This document shows, one piece after another, positions 21,564 to 24,533 of a DNA stretch of 24,533 nt. How positions within the stretch are numbered: position 1 is the first letter of the stretch; each line of letters begins with the position of its first letter. The notes under the pieces are model-generated. The model saw only the letters and a list, made by a program, of their open reading frames with translations, ran no database searches and was not told the DNA's origin. Both the position numbers and the translations under genes were made by a program. This stretch comes from a virus. The DNA is taken from positions 1-24,533 of IMG/VR virus record IMGVR_UViG_3300027759_005135. The stretch is one strand, 5' to 3'.

Positions 21564-21674
21564 TTATTTCAAAATAAAAAGTATTGCTAATACACCTACA
21601 GCGAATGCACAGGCACCCATGTAGAAAGCAAAACTTCTTACCTTATATTCTTTTACACAATCTTTGCTAGGCAT
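21564..21674 (-). CDS. 36-aa single-span membrane protein
   Basis: MPSKDCVKEYKVRSFAFYMG followed by a hydrophobic helix (residues ~15-35, ending ILFILK). AAAGGA lies about 8 nt before the ATG at 21674, and the ATG shares one base with the stop of the preceding small frame (TAATG), indicating coupling. The 3' end touches the start of the tmRNA acceptor piece. The size and single hydrophobic helix would suit a holin/spanin accessory or inner-membrane peptide near the endolysin, but no family is recognised. Confidence 0.6.
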   Translation of the reverse strand: MPSKDCVKEYKVRSFAFYMGACAFAVGVLAILFILK

Positions 21675-21801
21675 TATAGAATCCTTTCTAGTAACCAAAT
21701 AACAAAAAGAAAACTTAAACCACCAGCCAAAAGTTTTAAAGCCCCGTACTGTCTTTCATTCTGCTCGGGAGTGCAGAGTTTTTTCCAATATTTGTTCATA
21801 G
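21674..21801 (-). pseudogene. Small membrane protein frame interrupted at an A8 run
   Basis: An ATG at 21801 with AGGA 5 nt upstream starts MNKYWKK, then the frame meets eight consecutive A (plus-strand T at 21779-21786) and runs out after 21 residues. In another frame the sequence continues directly as LCTPEQNERQYGALKLLAGGL, a membrane helix (SFLFVIWLLERIL), and stops at 21674, where it overlaps the next ATG. Six or nine A would join the parts into one ~41-aa membrane protein. Possible readings are a real frameshift mutation, transcriptional slippage on the homopolymer, or a sequencing or assembly length error. A TTG (21789) start without Shine-Dalgarno is the only alternative for the second part. 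Confidence 0.5.
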
Positions 21802-21810
21802 TGTTCCTAT

Positions 21811-21839
21811 TATAAGTGTTTATACTTATATAGGCAACC
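21811..21839 (-). promoter_or_regulatory. Probable promoter for the small membrane genes and tmRNA
   Basis: The minus strand reads TTGCCT (21839-21834), a 17-nt spacer, then TATAAT (21816-21811). A second, late-type element TATAAGTA (one mismatch to TATAAATA) lies at 21832-21825 in the spacer. The spacer also holds an inverted repeat TATAAGT/ACTTATA (21813-21819 and 21826-21832) that could be an operator. The sigma70 start would be only 2-3 nt before the 21801 ATG, so it suits the tmRNA better than translation of that frame. Confidence 0.5.
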
Positions 21840-21861
21840 AGTTTACTTCAAGTTTACCACT

Positions 21862-22296
21862 TTATGGACACCAACTGGTCTTTGCCTCACCATAGTATTC
21901 CCGTGCATAACCTTGTTGGATCAACATGGAACGCAAGGACTGACCATTCAATAGTACGTCACCTAGGACACGACCACCATACTTGTCCCAATCCATTAAT
22001 ACCACTTGCCGAGTGGTAGATTGTTCTATCATCTTCTTGGTAAATGCTGTGGCGGCTTGGCCACGAGCATCCTCAGAAGGACATTTGGCACGAAAACCTT
22101 TTTCTGGCGTATCAACACCAAATACACGGATTGACAATTCTTTCTTTAATGGATCTGGTAACCATAACGCTTGGAATGCCACAGTATCACCATCAATAAC
22201 TCTAGTAATTGTTGCATTGTATGTTACGCCAGCTTTTTGTTGTTGAGCAAAAGCCAACATTGGTACAAATAATAATGTAAGTAATATTTTTTTCAT
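21862..22296 (-). CDS. Exported thermonuclease (SNase-like)
   Basis: 144 aa with a signal peptide (MKKILLTLLFVPMLAFA, cleavage before QQQ). The staphylococcal-nuclease fold is complete: RVIDGDT with D35, SIRVFGVDTPEKG with R57, D62, T63 and E65, and DKYGGRVLG with R109, matching the Asp21/Arg35/Asp40/Thr41/Glu43/Arg87 set of SNase. It should be an active Ca-dependent endonuclease acting in the periplasm or outside the cell. Possible roles are degrading DNA of superinfecting phages during entry, or releasing nucleotides from external or lysate DNA. The ATG overlaps the upstream exonuclease stop by 4 nt. Confidence 0.9.
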   Translation of the reverse strand: MKKILLTLLFVPMLAFAQQQKAGVTYNATITRVIDGDTVAFQALWLPDPLKKELSIRVFGVDTPEKGFRAKCPSEDARGQAATAFTKKMIEQSTTRQVVLMDWDKYGGRVLGDVLLNGQSLRSMLIQQGYAREYYGEAKTSWCP

Positions 22297-22949
22297 TTGT
22301 ATTGGTCCTTATAAAATTGTATGGCCTTTACCAATCCATCGATATGATGTTCTGTTTTTTCTTGGAACAATAAAGGTTGTTCATCTTGTACTGCCATGAT
22401 AATGACCAAATTATTTATTGGTGTGCCAATCAATTCTTCATACATGAGTGCATATGCTGATGTTTGCCAGAAATAATCTTCAATCTCAACTTTAGATTTT
22501 ATTTTCTTAGATGTTTTAAAATCAATTACAGATAATACACCATCAAACTCACCAATACAATCTACACGACCTGCCATACCTAATTGTTTAGACCATAGTG
22601 CTTGTTCTTGATAATGAATATTATTGATACGATTGAGTAATGGCTTGATTGATTTAAACATTTCTTTGGCATCAGGCATAATATCACCTAACGATTCATT
22701 GTTTAAATAACGTTCACATAGTGTATGAACATTGGTGCCACGACCTGTGGCGGCCTTTGATATTCTATTGGCCTCTGCTTCACCAACTCGTTTACGCCAT
22801 GCCATGATGGCATCTTTCTTTTGTGCACCAAGAACTGTGGTGACCGATGGCAACTTCGTGCCATCTTCTAATGTATAGTATCGTTTACCATCAGGAAAAG
22901 TTTCGGATTGTAAGTCTTTTAGTTCTTTTGGTGAACAGTAATTAAACAT
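22293..22949 (-). CDS. PD-(D/E)XK exonuclease (RecB/Cas4-like)
   Basis: 218 aa. LPSVTTVLG (~33-41) and RGTNVHTLCERYL (~70-82, H75) precede GMAGRVDCIGEFDGVLSVIDFKTSKK (~124-149), where D130 and D143-x-K145 form the metal site, followed by the WQTSAYALMYEE helix (Q162, Y166) typical of RecB-type nucleases. Close relatives are common in phages near replication genes and degrade or process DNA ends for recombination or recycling of host DNA. The exact polarity is not visible. It overlaps the next genes at both ends (8 nt upstream, 4 nt downstream), placing it in one operon with the exported nuclease. Confidence 0.85.
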   Translation of the reverse strand: MFNYCSPKELKDLQSETFPDGKRYYTLEDGTKLPSVTTVLGAQKKDAIMAWRKRVGEAEANRISKAATGRGTNVHTLCERYLNNESLGDIMPDAKEMFKSIKPLLNRINNIHYQEQALWSKQLGMAGRVDCIGEFDGVLSVIDFKTSKKIKSKVEIEDYFWQTSAYALMYEELIGTPINNLVIIMAVQDEQPLLFQEKTEHHIDGLVKAIQFYKDQYK

Positions 22950-23730
22950 TTTTTATAATAGCCAATACAAAAGGTTCAAGGTTTGAATTTTTTTCATATA
23001 ATTTTCTTATATCACTCAGTGTTATTTTTTCAATTTTAGAAGAATCCTTAATGTATATTGCATAAATGTTGTCATTTGATTCGATATAAGATAAAATTGT
23101 TTCAAATGTATTTTCATTTATGTAAATTGACATAACACAATCTAATAAATTAACAGCGTCTGAAATAAAATTGATATCAATTTTATGATCTATGTTAATA
23201 ATTCGAATAAAATTTGGAGGTAATCCTTTTGTTAGATTTAAAGCTTTTAATTCCTCATACGCCAACTGTGAAGAAGATTTGCAATTTATTACTTCAATTA
23301 AAGGAACAACATTTAACATATAAAAAGTAACTGAATCACTTTTATAAGGATTTCCAGGACAAAATCTAACAATATGTTTTTCAGGATATAATTGTTTTAA
23401 TTTTTCCATTAATGAAATTGTTTTTAACGCAACATTTAATGGAACTTTTCTTTTACCTTGGTTGTTTATCCAAATATCATCAAGAGTTAGAACAATTTTT
23501 TTAGTTTGTTTTAAATGTTCAATGTTTAAAGAATTTACTGAAAAAAATTCAAACCCATTTTTTAATAATAGATTATATCCAACTGATGACGACTTGCCTT
23601 CTAATGTATTTTGTGATAATGATGAAGTTATTAACCCAATAATTTCTTTATCTGAAGAAATAAAATCTGTAAATTTTTTTGTTATAGATTTTTTATTTAA
23701 CGGCAAACCAATTATATAATTTTTAGACAT
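22942..23730 (-). CDS. Protein of unknown function
   Basis: 262 aa, not recognised. It begins MSKNYIIGLPLNKKSI and alternates hydrophobic strands with polar helices (LITSSLSQ, KKIVLTLDDIWINNQGKRK, KHIVRFCPGNPY, PPNFIRIINIDHKIDINFI, VMSIYIN), suggesting an alpha/beta fold of repeating units such as a TIM-barrel- or Rossmann-like protein. No nucleotide-binding loop or clear catalytic triad is seen. Base composition is even more AT-rich than its neighbours, with long A/T runs, which hints at separate acquisition. It starts 3 nt after the cupin stop and overlaps the exonuclease start by 8 nt, so co-expression with both is likely. Confidence 0.6.
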   Translation of the reverse strand: MSKNYIIGLPLNKKSITKKFTDFISSDKEIIGLITSSLSQNTLEGKSSSVGYNLLLKNGFEFFSVNSLNIEHLKQTKKIVLTLDDIWINNQGKRKVPLNVALKTISLMEKLKQLYPEKHIVRFCPGNPYKSDSVTFYMLNVVPLIEVINCKSSSQLAYEELKALNLTKGLPPNFIRIINIDHKIDINFISDAVNLLDCVMSIYINENTFETILSYIESNDNIYAIYIKDSSKIEKITLSDIRKLYEKNSNLEPFVLAIIKNV

Positions 23731-23733
23731 TAT

Positions 23734-24396
23734 TCATTTATTAATATAAGTTCTATTGAGCATAGTGTGATTGTGGTCAGTTGGTCCCCAATCACCGTCC
23801 GGATGAAAAGCAATTACAACCATTGGTTCTTTCTCAGTAATAAATCGGTGATTTTCTTTTTCTTCAATACAAAATAATGTTTCAGGTTTCAGTTTAATCT
23901 TTTTTCCATCACTTAGGCAAGCATATCCTGACCCACTCACAACAAAACCTAATCTAATACTTGGGTGTATATGATAAGATTGTTGTATATTTGGTGGAAA
24001 ATATAATGCATTTAATGTTGGATCACCCAATCGTGGAGGATATACCAACAATGTGTCGGAACAACCATCAATATAACATAATCTGCCGGTAGATTCTAAT
24101 TTATCACCAATGATATTCTGACCTTTGAAACCAATACGAGTAATTAATACTATTTTACCGGTGTATGATATTTCATAAGAACCCCAAGACCAATATGAAA
24201 AATATTTGCCTTCGTTTACAACTTCACCATTAGGTAAAGTCGCTTTACCTGAAAATATGTAACCATATATTGTGGAGCATTCATTTGTAAAAGTTAATCC
24301 TTGGTCCAAATTTGCATCATGAAAAGCCGCAGAACAAGGATACATAGTATTTGTGTAATCTAGCCACACTTTATCTTTTTTTGAGTAAATTTTCAT
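23734..24396 (-). CDS. Cupin-domain protein
   Basis: 220 aa. The C-terminal half is a clear cupin: ALYFPPNIQQSYHIHPSIRLGFVVSGSGYACL (~130-161, metal-binding H142 and H144) and LKPETLFCIEEKENHRF (~169-185, H183). The N-terminal half (GYIFSGKATLPNGEVVNEGKYFSYWSWG) looks like a second, degenerate cupin, making a bicupin. Such proteins occur in T4-like aquatic phages without proven function; oxygenase, isomerase or sugar-binding roles are possible, and the retained histidines suggest a bound metal. Its ATG immediately follows the stop of the preceding gene (TAAATG). Confidence 0.75.
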   Translation of the reverse strand: MKIYSKKDKVWLDYTNTMYPCSAAFHDANLDQGLTFTNECSTIYGYIFSGKATLPNGEVVNEGKYFSYWSWGSYEISYTGKIVLITRIGFKGQNIIGDKLESTGRLCYIDGCSDTLLVYPPRLGDPTLNALYFPPNIQQSYHIHPSIRLGFVVSGSGYACLSDGKKIKLKPETLFCIEEKENHRFITEKEPMVVIAFHPDGDWGPTDHNHTMLNRTYINK

Positions 24397-24533
24397 TTAT
24401 ATAAAATCATTGTTATAGTTATAAAAAGATTCATTTGGATAATCTTTACTAAAATTCATTTGACTGTCTATGTATGTACATGTACTTTTATTCTTAAATA
24501 AAGAAGATAAACTTCCAATTTTTGTTTTATTTA
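24397..24533 (-). CDS. Partial gene (C-terminus only), unknown
   Basis: An open frame enters from the right edge and ends with TAA at 24399-24397, directly before the cupin ATG. The 44 visible residues (NKTKIGSLSSLFKNKSTCTY... ending NYNNDFI) are polar and Asn/Ser/Tyr-rich with no recognised motif. The other two minus frames contain stops in this stretch, and the tight junction with the cupin gene supports it being coding. Confidence 0.6.
   Translation of the reverse strand, partial: NKTKIGSLSSLFKNKSTCTYIDSQMNFSKDYPNESFYNYNNDFI

Larger units (their letters stand above)
21262..21566 (-). ncRNA. ssrA: Circularly permuted two-piece tmRNA
   Basis: On the minus strand the order is acceptor piece (about 21566-21504), intervening sequence (21503-21434) and coding piece (21433 to about 21262). 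The acceptor piece has T stem GTGGG/CCCAC (21531-21527, 21519-21515) with a 7-nt loop TGCGAAT, then CGCCTCC, A73 and an encoded CCA (21506-21504). The coding piece starts GGGGGTG, which pairs with CGCCTCC over 7 bp including the G3-U70 wobble read by alanyl-tRNA synthetase. AGATTCGA, close to the tmRNA D-arm consensus, follows. TTATCAGA (21415-21408) can pair with TTTGGTAA (21542-21535) as helix P2. The tag frame ANDNKFALAA-stop is at 21351-21319, and a stem CCAGGTGA/TCACCTGG (21300-21293, 21278-21271) fits PK2. tmRNA rescues stalled ribosomes and tags the peptide for proteolysis. Outer ends are estimates. Confidence 0.92.

Noticed and set aside
21500-21580. tRNA gene on the minus strand ending CCTCCACCA
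   Set aside because: It has a T arm and acceptor 3' strand but no D or anticodon arm upstream; the matching 5' acceptor strand lies downstream beside a tag frame, so it is the acceptor piece of a permuted tmRNA.

Overview
The window is a piece of an AT-rich, T4-like myovirus genome (contractile-tailed phage). The call rests on a block of recognisable T4-type genes: gp48/gp54, gp53, gp27, gp5 (in two parts), gp4, a probable gp2, a gp19-fold tube protein, gp26 with a frameshift extension, gp32, gp59 and gp33. Several features point to a betaproteobacterial host, probably an aquatic Burkholderiales: a TctC/Bug-type solute-receptor homologue, a tiny exported Lys/Glu-rich protein, and a tmRNA whose tag ends in FALAA. 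That host assignment is inference.

Layout. Positions 1-12185 (minus strand) hold a long tail operon read leftward from a T4-late-type promoter at 12214-12221. Its order is tube cap (gp48/54), gp53, gp27 hub, gp5 OB domain, gp5 beta-helix needle, a fibre-like structural protein, a tail fibre, a radical SAM/SPASM enzyme, a glycine-rich adhesin-like protein, a tail-fibre-assembly-chaperone-like protein and its truncated paralogue, an ATP-grasp-like enzyme, a Bug-like exported protein and the start of another exported protein. The radical SAM gene lies exactly between what look like two halves of one glycine-rich fibre gene.

Positions 12221-17813 (plus strand) hold head completion gp4, a gp2-like protein, a tube-fold protein, gp26 with a canonical T_TTT_TTC -1 slippery site leading into a short second frame, and two tandem paralogous hub or tape-measure-like proteins. 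The first of these carries a lysozyme-like domain, which is absent from this phage's gp5. A terminator hairpin at 17824-17862 separates this operon from the convergent one.

Positions 17885-24533 (minus strand) hold a small exported peptide, gp32 ssDNA-binding protein under a consensus sigma70 promoter with a repeated leader, a HAD nucleotidase, gp59 helicase loader, gp33 late co-activator, a SleB-type endolysin, a small conserved protein, an RNA locus, an exported thermonuclease, a PD-(D/E)XK exonuclease, an unrecognised protein, a cupin and the end of another gene.

The most striking element is the gene-poor interval 21204-21861. It encodes a circularly permuted (two-piece) tmRNA on the minus strand. 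The acceptor half with T arm and CCA comes first, then a 70-nt intervening sequence that folds into a 12-bp stem, then the coding half with a G3-U70 acceptor pair and a 10-codon tag ANDNKFALAA. The second highlight is the radical SAM/SPASM, glycine-rich protein and ATP-grasp cassette in the tail fibre region, which could be a phage-encoded post-translational tail-fibre modification system.
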